A program made the translations under genes and the position numbers. A stretch of DNA of 64,000 bases from Sipunculus nudus. Its lineage: Eukaryota; Annelida; Sipuncula; Golfingiida; Sipunculidae. Shown here piece by piece: positions 47,370 through 59,439 of the stretch. Positions within the stretch are counted from its first letter, which is position 1, and every line of letters starts with the position of its first letter. A model generated the notes under the pieces. It did no database searches and was not told where the DNA came from. It saw only the letters and a list, made by a program, of their open reading frames with translations. The DNA lies in NCBI GenBank assembly GCA_026874595.1, contig CM049314.1:31073729-31137728 (forward strand), in the 5' to 3' direction.

Positions 47370-48199
47370 ATCCTTATGAAGATGTTATTTCAGGAAAAGG
47401 GGCTTCAGCCTTATCTGTTTAAACAATGCAAGTGTCAGCAGGTTTTCTAATGTGCAGCAAACAGGTCCTCTTGTCCGTTACCTAGTGGACAGGATTTTAT
47501 GTTCTTTCATTTTTAGAGTATCAACGTCTGAAAAGACAAGATTACCTTACTTGGCAAAACATCCTGTCCTGTTCAGAAAACTGTATTATTATAGCAAAGT
47601 AAATAAAAGCTTAAAGGTGCATGCCCATTCACCTACCTTTAGAAAATGAATTTATGTGATTTCTGGCTTCCTCTGTATATTAATGATCTAAGGCTAATGA
47701 TCTAATGATCTCCGGTTGTAAAAAGAACTTATGAAGGCTTCGTGAAGGATGTATGAATCTGTTTAGCAGCAACATGTTTGTAAACACAGCAATATTGACA
47801 AAAGGGAAAAACATGTAACCTAAGGTGGTAGGTTGCACATGTGCGCAGGTAGAAAGATCACTTGTTGCGCAGTGCCATTTGCAAAGCTCTGCCTTATCTG
47901 ACTTGCTGCCAGATGCCCTTGTTGAATTTGTTTTGATTATGTCAGCTGGCCTCCACATATTATAAACACGTTGATGTAAACAAATCAAGCAGCCTGTGTG
48001 CGGTAATATCCACGTTTTCTTGCCTATTTTTATAAAAGCTCCAAGGGATTACCTTTAGTTTTAAAGGTCAGATAGGTAATTGGGGCCCCTTTAATAGGTG
48101 ATGCCTGTTGTTTATAAAAAAAGACGCCACCCTAAAAATCATCATGTGTCTTGGATGACACAAGTATGGACTAATTATTTTTGTAAGGTTACGTGCAAT

Positions 48200-48200
<1 letters not shown>
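47370..48200. other. Non-coding, nothing recognised
   Basis: Frames of up to about 100 codons have no recognisable domain. A (GA)n run follows at 48204-48231. Confidence 0.4.
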
Positions 48201-48238
<38 letters not shown>

Positions 48239-48589
48239 TCCTCGTTAAGGATTTCTTAAATTCTTTTAAAAATAGGTTATTAAAGTGATTCTCGATAACT
48301 TTTTTAATTTAGTTGAAGAATTCCCCTGGAAATCGTGGTATTGCTTCCTTTACTATAAACATGACGAACAACACCCCTGGCCCCCATGCTATACGTTCAA
48401 TTTCTGATACATTTTAGGGAAAGGGCACATGGATAGACGGCATCTGTGACCTCACGACCCCATTGTTTATCCCGACGGAAAGCACAAAAAAAACAACGCC
48501 GCTCAATTTAACGTTAGCATCCAAATGTGAGTACTTGGTACATGTCCTATATATACATCACGTCAACAGACACAGAAACAAGTCTAGTA

Positions 48590-48720
48590 AATAAGTCGTC
48601 CGCGCAAGATAGTAAGTCGTGCGCACGAGTTAATAAGTCGTGCGCATTAGAAAGTTATGTCGTGCGCACGACTTAATATTTCTTAATTTTTTTCTCATGT
48701 TCCTAATGGGGCCCCATACG
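48590..48720 (-). repeat. Dispersed repeat with GTGCGCAC palindromes, copy 2
   Basis: AAGTCGTCCGCGCAAGATAG, TAAGTCGTGCGCACGAGTTAA, TAAGTCGTGCGCATTAGAAAG and TATGTCGTGCGCACGACTTAA form about four 22-24 bp units, then TTTTTCTCATGTTCCTAATGGGGCCCC. Inverted relative to 45.5 kb. Confidence 0.65.
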
Positions 48721-48933
48721 TTTGTTATCATTTGATTGAAAGGATATTTGCTACATAATGAAAATAGAGTATTTCTCATAGTACATATGCATATGCATAT
48801 TCCATGTGTTTCCTAAATTATGCAAAATAACACACTTAAGAAATAATCAAAGACAGGTTTGTAAAATCTTTAAAGTCTATTTTGCTTTTTCTCTCTCTCT
48901 CTCTCACTTTATAAATATACATATAATATGTAC

Positions 48934-48937
<4 letters not shown>

Positions 48938-49006
<69 letters not shown>
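48938..49006. repeat. (AT)n microsatellite
   Basis: About 69 bases of TA dinucleotides just 3' of the second UGT. A short CT run lies at 48892-48905. Confidence 0.95.
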
Positions 49007-49008
<2 letters not shown>

Positions 49009-49111
49009 AAAGAGATACAGAACACCGACATGCTCTTACCACAGTTCAGTTCATTAAGTAACATTATAGTAGCAAATGTTTTACATGACGGAATGGTCCA
49101 AACTTGCATTC

Positions 49112-50635
49112 TCATTCTTTCTTCGCCTTTCTTCTCTCCGGGCAGGTAAATGGAGTGACACAGGTCCAAAGAGAAAATAGTATCAAAAAGGTACTGTGAA
49201 GTAATACAAATACAAATGCAACCATATCGTATCCTTTAAAATGAACAAAGGACATTTCCGTGAGACTTTCCGACTTGACGTACTTATCTCCGTGTTTGAT
49301 TGAGTACTTCAGCCAATAGTCGAGGTTATCAATGCCTTTCATTGGGTTTTCTTTCAGTATGCTAGATACCTCTCTTGCTCGCTGTGTCAGTTCTTTATTA
49401 TTGAGAACTTGATGAATTAAACAGACCAGTTTGTCAATGCTTAGGTCTGATAACGGAAGTACCTCGCCGTAGCCTTTGGATTTCGTTATCTCACCGTTGT
49501 GTTGCTGGTCGAGAAGGAGTGGAATGACAATAGATGGAACGCCATGATAAGCAACCTCATTCAAACTGTTAGCTCCCCTGTGATAAATAATAAGTTTCGT
49601 CTGTTCGTTGGCCAGCAAGTCATTCTGGGGTAACCATGGCAATAACATGACGTTATCGGATGCAACAGGTTGTGGTTCGAGCCTACAACGCATAATTACA
49701 CGTTGTTGCAGCTTAGCGAAACAGAGAAGCAAAGTTTGAATAATGTGTTCTGGAAGTCTGTCCAACCAGGTACCAAAGGAAACTACAATTAGTCCATGTG
49801 TGGCCCCATCTACAAATTTCTTAATATCCTTAGGAAGAGGTTTGACAATATTTTTTCCGAGGGAACCCACGTAATGGGCGTACGATGGCATTGGTCTCGG
49901 AAAATCAGTCACGTGATTACGAAGGACGAAGCATGCGGATGCACTTGCGGTTAGGTCCCCAAGACTGCGGGGAGGTTTTTCCTTGATGTACTTCTCAGAA
50001 TGTCTATAGTCAGGCAAGAAATACGAGAGTTCTTCCAGGAACATGTAAAAAGAGTTATAAAACCTACCTATGAAGTCCATACGATGAGCGAGCATTGTCA
50101 AAGTTGCTGGAATATAGGCTGGTTGATGTGGCCAATATTTGAGGTAACAATTGACGACTAAAGGTGCATACGGAATAGAAAGTTTATATGGCAGAAGATA
50201 AGTCCAAGGGAGTGAATCGATGAGAGCGAAATCAAATTTTAGCTTCCTTAGTTTGTCAATGAAATCTGCATCTTTCTAAGTGTTATCGGCAATATATTTT
50301 TGAGCCTCTACTTCCTCGAAAATATACTTCTTTTTCTGCCAGAACGATCCCTCAACACCGAGTCGGACTGCTTCATTCTGCCATTTTTCCGTCAGTAATA
50401 TTGGGTCCTTGTCCAGTTTGTATCTCTCTATACTAAAACGTCTCGTTTCGTTTCCTCTCACCGGGAAGCTGGATGGAAGGATCATTGTGACGTTATAGCC
50501 TCGGTCTGATAGCAGGTTGGCTGCGCGGGTGAACGTGAGCACGTGACTGGGGATGTCACTTGGGAAGAGTAGTAGACGATAACTGTTTGTAGGCCCTGTC
50601 AAACTGGCCAGGAGAATAATGACAGCTTTCCACAT
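49112..50635 (-). pseudogene. UDP-glycosyltransferase, near-intact copy with one premature TAG
   Basis: Colinear with the intact UGT over all 507 codons and without any frameshift. The ATG corresponds to MWKA at 50635. Codon 120 is TAG at 50276-50278; the intact copy has TTA (Leu). Downstream the frame is open for the remaining 387 codons and closely similar. The catalytic His and WLPQNDLL are kept, but the donor-site HGG is HRG (GGG to AGG, residue 353), which would be expected to harm UDP-sugar binding. The tail KAKKE is kept. Two independent lesions suggest relaxed selection. Alternatives: a segregating null allele, a base-call error for the TAG, or translation from an internal Met (50101), which would lack the signal peptide and acceptor domain. 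The acceptor upstream of the start (ATATTTGCAG) is conserved. Confidence 0.85.
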
Positions 50636-52942
50636 TATCTTGTCTCCCAATATTGTTCTTCAAATAAACAGGTTTATGCTGCAAATATTTAAAAAAGTAA
50701 CCATGGATCATCTTATTTTGTGCTTGTGTATATGTGTACGCTCCTGATGCAACGCTTATACACTGCACTCGTTCCCGGTCTATTTTTGTTTTAAATCGCT
50801 GCCTTGAACAGCAAAGTTCTCTGGGTTACGCCAGCAGGGTGGCCACAAAGCAAAGAGTTGTTAAAAAACCAATGAGAGGGTAGTATCGCATTGTTCACCC
50901 AGCTCATAATTTGAAGCATGCGAAACCCTCTCTCTTTTGTCTGATTACAATTCTGTGCTCTGTGCGCATTGCCTACCCTGTCGATTAAACCCTAAAAAAC
51001 TTTAATGCTATACGACCAGCGGTCAAAACAAAAAGGAGATCTGGGAAGACTGCAGGGTGTAACCGCAGTACGCCCGGTTAGAAAATACATGTAGCACATG
51101 ATATGGCGCGAAGGGCAATGATTCTATACAGGTTACATTGAAGGATGTGTTTGGGGTTGGCCCTTACAATCCCACTACGCGGAAAATATGTAAAATTCTT
51201 TCGTAAATGGGCATATTTCCTCATGTTCATGCATTTTAGGCATATGTTTAAGAAAAAAAAATAAATACCTATTTTAACCTGACATTCTGATGGTGAAAGC
51301 CAGAAAACCTTTAATGTCATGCCTAGCAGCGGTTCAAACAAACGGAGATTTGGGACGACTGCAGTGTGTAACCACTGGGTGACGAACGTAGTGTTTGTGC
51401 CGGTAACGGTGGCCCTACGGCGTGTCGCTTCATCGTATTTTATGTTTTATATTTTATTTATATATAATTTAAATGGCACATGTACAAGCTCGCACCCTAA
51501 CTCACATGTGTACAAGCGATCTCATGTTTAATTCCACAGAGATGAATAATTGATATCAATATAGGGAATATTTAAAAGTTTAGGGTAACAGTTGACAGAC
51601 TGGTATTGCAAGTGAGAAAATACCTGACACACATGACATGGGGCGAAGGGCATTGGTTCTGCTGAGGGTAAGTTGAAAAGTCTGTTGGTGCCATACAGTC
51701 CGACGGTGTGGAAATATGTAAAATTACTTTTCGTAATGGAAATATTAATACAAGCATTTTAGGCCTATATGTTAAAGCAATATGTAATCTCTATTTGGTG
51801 TAAATTGAAAATGAAGCTAAAAATAATCTACATTCGTGTATCACTAACATTACCTTAAATTTTACCCTTTGCCTAAATTTTCGAACTTAGTGTCAAATAC
51901 AGCGCCGACACCACTGGTGCTATAGGGCCATTCCGGCCCTCTGACAGTGAGATTACATTTTCCATTGAGGACCGCACTGTTACGCTCCATTAGGGGGTAA
52001 ATATTACATCTTTTAATAATGCCTCATACCCTACAATTACGCTATCACTTGACATAAAACAGACTAATGTTTACCTATTTCTGTTTACTTTCTATCAACA
52101 CCTACCATGTGCGAGAAAATTTCAGTTCAACTCAGCATTTTAGTGATTTCTCCCTGCTTGTTTATTAAATTTCTGACCCCATAAACAGAGGCACATGCGG
52201 GTTTCTTGACGATATCGAACTGGTACGAGATACAGAATATGACTCGTTACCACACACAGAAACTGATATATACTTTGGTTTGAATTCACATGTATTCTTT
52301 GTGTTGATATCTTAGCCTTTACACTCGGTTAACCACGATATCAATGCAACATAATGGATGCCCTTGCAGCACATTGTCCGTATGTTTTTTTTTATCACGA
52401 CTCATTCTAGGCTTATCAGTTTAATATAAAAAAGGGACACGTCACGAGGGACAAAGATAGTGAGACCTCATAATTTTGGGTTTTTTTTTTTTTGCAGACT
52501 AGCAAATATTAAATGTAGGTCATTATCAGCCCGCGTCGTCACAAAAAAGTTTTGAGTTTATACAAGGCATACCGGTAGACTTGAATGGGAATTACGGTCA
52601 TTCATGGGATTTGTTATATGGATTTTCGGGACAGAGAGCCTGAGGGTCGACCCCCCCCCCCCCCCATACACACAGTATCTGTGTACAGCCGACTGATTAA
52701 TGTGATTGGCTTATGCTGTGTACGCATAAAAAATATGAGTTTGCGTATGCATAATAATGTTTTGGAACTTTATATAAGCAAATTCGAACATAATGCAAGC
52801 ATATCCGTCCTCCGGACGATCGAATAAGTGCCTATATTTCCCAACATCATCATGTCGGTTTCTAATATAGTTTAACTCAACGCACATTAATCATGTGGGC
52901 ATGCTACAGTAATTGTAATGGGAATTAATTTAGATCACATTA

Positions 52943-52955
52943 CATATATATATAT

Positions 52956-53007
<52 letters not shown>
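52943..53007. repeat. (AT)n microsatellite
   Basis: TA dinucleotides with one slip. Confidence 0.95.
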
Positions 53008-53008
<1 letters not shown>

Positions 53009-53104
53009 CTATTCGTACAAGAAAAAAAAAATAATAAAAACTGACGACTTGTTGATGCATTTTACGTTGTGCCTATAGAACAAAACAAAAGGTGTCTGAT
53101 TTAC

Positions 53105-53135
53105 CTCCAGATAGCCCTAGCTCCAGTGTTGTCAA
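53105..53135 (-). promoter_or_regulatory. Predicted non-coding first exon of the second UGT copy
   Basis: Donor GGAG|GTAAATCAGAC on the minus strand matches the intact copy, but the TATA-like run seen there at 40.46 kb is not preserved (CCAGTATCCTCC). Transcription may therefore be altered. Confidence 0.35.
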
Positions 53136-53609
53136 CCTATATCACGTTATAGGAGGATACTGGATGCCCAAACCGCATACCGGTATATATGAAGTTATTT
53201 TTTTTTTCTCATGGGAAGTGGTTGTCAATTTGGCCGTGGAGCCCTGGCTTTCGGAAAGAAAAGGTTCATGAACTGGTATTTGCCGGTCAGCCTGTCTCGC
53301 TCCAGTTATAGTCCATAGTAATACGATCTAATAAAGGATCCATATGTAAACATGTAACATTTCTCTTATCACCCAAACTTCTTTCTTACTTGCATTAAGA
53401 TAAATTCTCTTTGTTTCACAGACTGCCTAGACAGTACCGTAAGGCATATGCCTTAGCGTACAGGCTGTTGAGGTATATGGAAATATACAGTGATGATATG
53501 CATCTACAGGTCAAAACACGTCTCTTGCTTCTCCTTTGACTAGTCGTTCAATTCAACCAATTCAAATCGAGCCCTGCTTCTGTGGGAAAAGCTAGAGAAC
53601 TAATTTGCC

Positions 53610-56000
53610 ATCCCAAATTGGTGCCGTGACCAGGATTGAATAGGTTACAAAGGGAAGGAAGATGTCTAACCTCAATGAAAATACAACAGGGGACCGCAAA
53701 TTTCATGACTTTGCCAGTAAACACAGCTCGTCTGAATATTTCAAGTGGGTAAATCAAGTCACTTAGAAACAAGCTTGATATAATAATAGGACTGGATTCA
53801 AATATTGTAGGAAACATTGATGATGAGGACTATGAGAGAGAATTCTTTAAAAATGAAGCCGAAACTGCTTGCGGCATTATCCTAGAAAAGATATAGCGGT
53901 GAAACACAAGTATCTCTGCTCATACTAGCAACATAACCGAACGCAGTTCAAGAGCAAAGAATCTGGGTACAGGATCAGTAAATCTACCTCAGTTATCCCA
54001 ACCCAGTTTCCCTGGCGATCTGCTTAAGCGAAAAACCTTCTACGACACTTTTGATTCGGCTGTTCATCAAGACCTATTGCTCTCAAATGCGTAAGTTTCA
54101 GTATCTCAGGGGACATTTGGACAGTGAAGCCAGCCGTGTCATTGAATGGTTAGCGCTCACCAATGATAAGTATGAAAATGCAGCGGGACTTTTATTAAAG
54201 AGATATGGTCAATCTCAAAAATGCACAGTGCCTACGTGAAAGCTCTCTGGGAGATTCCTACGCCAAAAGACACCACCGCTTGCCATAGACTATTTGATTA
54301 CAAACTAGAGAGCTCCATGAGAGGCTTAGAATCCTTAGATAAGACCCAGGATTTAATTGGGGATTTACTAGTACTTGTAATAATGGACAGACTGCCGGGA
54401 AGGATAAGAACGCTGATGACTGGATACCATGGTGATTAAGCAAGTTTATTGCAAGATCTCCGCTCAGCTAAAGTGCGAGAAATTCAAGTGTTATATAGTT
54501 CTGCAGAATTCGGCACCGCTCCAGGATACTATAATGATAACACAGCAGAAAAAATTCGCCGACCGCAGCCTTTATAATTAAAGGAAAGTAAGTGAACGCT
54601 AAACCAAAACGACAATTCATGTCTACTGCCAAGTGCTTACTGCAAAAGGCAACTCCACCTTCTCACTCGGAACTGTTACTTGACCGGAAATTCCGCTCCA
54701 GGTACTAATTATGCCTAGTATTTCCACGCCGATCAGAAATAACGTTTCATCTTCTATGCTTAAACCACCACACCTGACGGATTTAGATAAAGCTCAGTGC
54801 ATGGACTCTGAAGCGATAGAGTTTAACAATACTAGTTGGTGCGGATTATTGTTGGTCAATCATTGAAGATGATGAACGGAGGTGTCCTGGACCAACCGAT
54901 CTCTTCGCCAAATTTGGATATTTACTATCAGGCCGTATCCGCTTTAAAAACCCAACTTTTTGTCCGCCACGGTTTTGCATGCCATAGCACATTGCACCGA
55001 TTATCAGAGCACCATGCCTCAGTACTGGGCCCTAGAGAACCTAGGTATAACGAATCAGTGTACAGATAGATTAGTCAGTGGTCAATGTGTCAATGAACAA
55101 TACAAATAAACACACATTAACAGATTAGAAAATGGAAAAAATACCCGGCTTTCCATACTGCGAAGACCATCCGTTCATGCCCAAGTATTATGCAACAGCG
55201 AGTGCAAGAAAGCAACACAAGCAGAGTATGCAACGCCATCATTGACGGACAAGTAACAAGAGCCTCGTCAGCAAAATTTCCGAAGCAGATTTATGATCAG
55301 GGTCACTATCTGCTGAATCACGCTGTCAAGAAAGAATCATCTATCATGTCAATTCACTTTTTTTTATGACTGTAGCTGTAAAGGATCAGACAACCAAAGC
55401 TTGATTGGTTGTCTGGAAGAAGGACCGCCGCTCATGAATGACTTTTGTTCTATACTATTACGGTTCCTCGTAAATGCTGCCGGATAGGTAAGTGATATCG
55501 AAAAGGATTTTACAGATACAGGTAACAGAGCAAGATCGTTCTTGTAGTTATCAGATCCCGACAATCCCGAGAGCCCCTTCGATACCTATCACTTCAATGT
55601 AGTAAGGTTCACTGCAGTGTTTTCGCCATTTATCCAGAATTCGGTTGTTAAAACACACCTCGAGGAAAACCCAACGGAAACAGCGTCTGATATGCAACAG
55701 AACATCTTCGTGGATCATATTCTAAGTGGGACTGATAGCAGTGAATCGACTGTTAGCCTTTACAATGGAAGCCCTTATGATGCAATCATGTTGGTTTCAT
55801 CTTCGGTCCCGGTCGTCAAATGACACGGCCCTCAAGGATATCGTTTCAAAGGACGGAATAGCTGAACAGAAATCCTTGGTGAACGCACTTGGCATTCGAC
55901 GGATGACAGACTCAGACAATATTACGTATTCGAGAAAACGGCTCCCTAAAAATTATAACTGTATAATATTATATTATACTGCATATTTATATGCTTTTAT
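53610..56000 (+). mobile_element. Decayed BEL/Pao LTR retrotransposon
   Basis: A primer-binding-like sequence TTGGTGCCGTGACCAGGATT (53619-53638) of the type seen in Pao elements marks the end of a probable 5' LTR. Gag follows in broken frames, with a DUF1759-like part at about 54001-54480 ('FDSAVHQDLL', 'FQYLRGHLDSEASRVIEWL'). A protease-tail motif lies near 54830-54950 ('LVGADYCWSI', 'FGYLLSGRI'). Reverse-transcriptase pieces lie at about 55020-55090 ('YWALENLGI') and 55617-55990 ('NIFVDHILSG', where family members usually have a YVDD/NxYVDDI-type motif). Many stops and frame changes make it inactive. I saw no matching 3' LTR and no integrase. Described only as a relic. Confidence 0.8.
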
Positions 56001-56675
56001 GTGATCTAGTATGTGATATGTGTATGAGTAATGGCCTTCCTGGCGACATATATATTACTTCCATGGTGCTATGATGGAATCTTGGAGCGATTTGTTTAAA
56101 ACAGACGGAACTGATAGTTGGCGGAAAACAGGTTGTTCATTGACTCTGTGACAAGGATCTGTATAGTTTAACCTTGTCACTGTGTGCGTGTTCCGTGCAG
56201 TAAGCCCGTCATTCAATCAAGGCACTGTAGATAAAACCACAGGCCGGTACATTCTTAAGCAGGGACAACTATTCTGTATCCGACGTTAGTTTCTGATGTA
56301 AAGATAATTTGTGAGCCCCTCCTCGGTGGAGCAAGATATAAAGTAATCAGCTCCGTCTATCTGTCCAACCGTTCGTCCGTGCCTCCTTGCCGGTCTGTAA
56401 ACAAAATGTAGCCCTTTTCAGAATTCACAGGCGGGGATCCATGCAGAATGGGGGCTGATTTTTTGTTCCCCCCTCCCCGCTCCGGACCAATTTTTTTTAG
56501 ACATGAATTATGCCACAAGAATTTGTTCATACTAATTCATAAACTCAACATAAACTAATTATCATATATACTGTTTGAGACTATTTTATACCGAGTATTA
56601 ATAAACCTAGTATTTAATCCCCAGTCTCAGCTTTTGAAATGACCATTTCGAGCATATTTTTTTATGTTTTTTTGG

Positions 56676-57083
56676 GGAGGTAACCGCCTCTATTTTTAAG
56701 GCTGATTTTTTCAAATTCTTAACCTAAATATGTACATCTGCCCAGTTTTCATTTTGGTTTAGGACTACTTGTGTAGCACTCGCTTCCTATCTTTCTTTTT
56801 TTTTATATTTGTACCTTGGTGTCACACAGGCCCGGGGTCTACCGTGCCTGCAAGTCCTGAGTGTATAATCATCCCTACTACTGGGTCATAACACCGGGAA
56901 CCCACAAAGACGCACTTGCATTTGAGTGATATACGGTTGTGGACCACAGCCTTCCCATTAAACATGGAAAGCCCTCACCCTGGTTAGGGTCCGACCGTGA
57001 AAAACCTCACCGCCTGGTTGATATTTGAACCCACGATTTCCCGGCTTTGGGTCCTGCGCTCTACCCGTGAGCCAGATAAGCCG
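56676..57083 (-). mobile_element. tRNA-derived SINE, copy 3 (most complete)
   Basis: On the minus strand a tRNA-like head (GGCTCACGGGTAGAGCGCAG...GTGGGTTCAAATATC) is followed by TTTTTCACGGTCGGACCC, ...GTGTTATGACCCAGTAG.., and a GGCGGTTACCTCC tail. Colinear with 23.07-23.43 kb; about 410 bp. Confidence 0.75.
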
Positions 57084-57089
57084 GGTAGA

Positions 57090-58340
57090 ACATATGTTAA
57101 AACAGTTAAAGTTGAAACTAGAATGTTTTGAAAGACAAAAAAAATAAAAAATAAAAAAAAAAGTTTTAGACGTATTTAAGAAAAATTCAATTTATGTATA
57201 TAAAAATATTAGGCATTCAGAATTTGTAAATTTAAAGGGTCCCATATCAAGAGTTTGTTATTTTAAAAGAAAACAGAAACAATATTTAGACAGACTACGG
57301 AAACAGTCTTGATAGAACATATGCTTTTTTTTATGTACAGAGAATGTCCATTTGAATATTATGTTGGAAACATCAATGTATTCCACGAAGTTTAATTTGA
57401 AAAGTAATTGTTATTTTTCCAAATGTATACGTGTACCTTATACTTTCCTGGCAATAAGCATAGAGCTTTTTTTCGATTTGGTCATATACTTTCCATTCAA
57501 GAAATACCTTCAGAATAAAATATACTGAGAACGTTTTATAAGCTACCTCCGTAAAAAACTGTCTGTACCTCAGAGACAAGTGGGGCAGAAGATACCCTTT
57601 GCTGCTTAGGAGCCCTGTCCTGAAACCTTGAAAGTATTTAATTTATGTTTATATTAAAGGTAATGATGTCATTCTGATCTAATTACCCACAGCATTTCAC
57701 GTTTCTGATGAATCTACAAGTCGCCATTTACTCAAAAACATACAATTACTTCCCCCCACAGAGTATCCATTCTACGCAATTTAATATTTACGCGCGATTT
57801 TTGCGCATCATGATAACATAATAGTCTGTAACAGCGATAGGTTTAATTTTATTATACAGATCGTTTCATATTTGTCTTGAGTATTTATAATTTGGGAAAA
57901 ATTCTTTTATCATTATTTCGGAATTCTTACAGCTACAGAAGAAAATGTCATCGAATGATACCCTTTCGGGGTTATTAGTTTTGTTGACATAGGCAATTGT
58001 TCTCGAGGGTATGGATCCTCGTGATCATAGAAACTGTTATGCTCAGTTCCTTAGAGAGGAGTCAACAAGGATTTTGACCTTGCAACCATTATTCAGGATT
58101 GTCAAAGACAACATTTTTAATTCGAGGTACCTATCTGAGATATTTTTCAGAGAAATAAGGATGAAAGGGATTTCTAATAATGTTGACAAGTGCAGTTAAC
58201 ATAATTTTGAAACAGTTGAAAGATTTTTCTTGCCTTGCCTACATACCAGCTGTCTGAGGATTACATGCGTGATCGATGCAAGACTGAGGCCCCTCTCGAA
58301 GCTAAGAATAAAAATCAAATGAATTTGGTTTGATGACAAC
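57090..58340. other. Non-coding, nothing recognised
   Basis: AT-rich, with short frames only (up to about 68 codons). Confidence 0.4.
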
Positions 58341-58344
58341 CCAA

Positions 58345-58349
<5 letters not shown>

Positions 58350-58390
<41 letters not shown>
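58350..58390. repeat. (CT)n microsatellite
   Basis: About 40 bases of CT dinucleotides. Confidence 0.95.
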
Positions 58391-58391
<1 letters not shown>

Positions 58392-58659
58392 GAGTGAGGG
58401 TGTTACAATAGTGCAATAAAGGCCACATGGCAAACAGCTAAGATTATAGCTAGGATTTTCCTGAAACAGTATATGGTTGTTTTAGATTCTGTTGATTCTT
58501 AATTGTCAACATGTAACTGTAAGGTGAACTGTAACACGTTAACTTGTCAGCCTAATTCAATAGCAGATCCATCTGGATATTAACTCGTCAGTGTTTGCAA
58601 ATAAATCTGTACTGAGCCAAATGATATAATATGACTGATATGTGTGTGTTGTTACGGAA

Positions 58660-59432
58660 CCTAATAATAACATATCACATAATCGTGACGAGCATAAAAT
58701 TTTGTTACTGTTCAAGGACAAACAGAAGGTTGTTTCTGCTGAGGAAAATTTCTCTGTTGACTCCCATGAGGAGTTTGATTGTAAGGATGTAGATTCCTTG
58801 TGTGACTCTTAAAAACATTTTATGACTGACAGTGTCAGTTCCTTGTTTGATAAAATTGAGGTAGTAGATTCCTCTCCTGACTCTGAAATGGAGTTATTTG
58901 AGCCATTCATACATTATGGTTTTGTATCACTTTCAAGTGATTTTTCAGATTCTACCCCTATTAGAATTTTGAGGAACACTGGTTCAGGCCATAGTCTCAT
59001 GTTTGCAAACACTTTGTCATTTTCTAATTGGTCTTTTACTGATGCACATTCACTTGTTAGTGGTGTGTTTTCAGATAAGCACACTTTAGTTCCGCTTCAC
59101 AGTCTAAATTTAAAGTCAGATCTGATTTCTGGGAATATTACTGTGGGCATAAGAACTACTTTACCCTTTAAGGGTATACAGTTGCTATACTAGCAGGTGA
59201 AAAAGAACAACCTGTACCAATAGTGACAGAAAAGCCGTCACCTGATCAGGACACTGATCCTGAAAATCAGGAAATTCCTGGTTTGTATCCTTCATGTGCT
59301 GCAACTAAATCTATGGCCAAGAAAAAATCACTTTCAACAATCCTTACCTTACAACACACTAAATTCATACAATTACACAGTATTACCTAATAATAACAGA
59401 TCACATAATCGTAACGAGCATAAATTTTGTTG
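58660..59432 (+). mobile_element. Ty3/gypsy-like gag-pol fragment between 47-bp direct repeats
   Basis: A 124-codon frame (58822-59193) has the layout of the protease part of some animal gypsy elements: 'PIRILRNTGSGHSLM', then 'VPLHSLNLKSDLISGNITVGIR'. The catalytic D-T-G is N-T-G (codon 52, GAC-to-AAC type change at 58975). After a frame break at about 59190 the sequence continues in another frame with 'LAGEK...PIVTEKPS...PSCAATKSMAKKK', typical of the linker to reverse transcriptase. The stretch CCTAATAATAACATATCACATAATCG occurs at 58660 and again at 59386, each continuing as a 47-base near-identical repeat. It is inactive. Confidence 0.65.
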
Positions 59433-59439
59433 CGGAGAT

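Larger units (their letters stand above)
50700..53160 (-). repeat. Upstream half of the UGT segmental duplication
   Basis: Blocks colinear with 37.74-40.45 kb: 50990-51220 with 38060-38260 (GACTGCAGTGTGTAACCGC...GGGGTTGGCCCTTACAGTCCCAC); 52730-52890 with 39505-39650 (GCATAATAAC...GCAAGCATA.CCG...CGATCG..); 53035-53160 with 40340-40460 (ACTGACGACTT...TGCATTTTACGTTG...GATTTACC). An internal second copy of the GACTGCAGTGTGTAACC block lies at 51310-51730. Confidence 0.75.

Noticed and set aside
49112..50101. A separate functional 329-residue protein from the second UGT
   Set aside because: It would lack the signal peptide and acceptor-binding half, and its HGG motif is mutated; better seen as the 3' part of a disabled gene.
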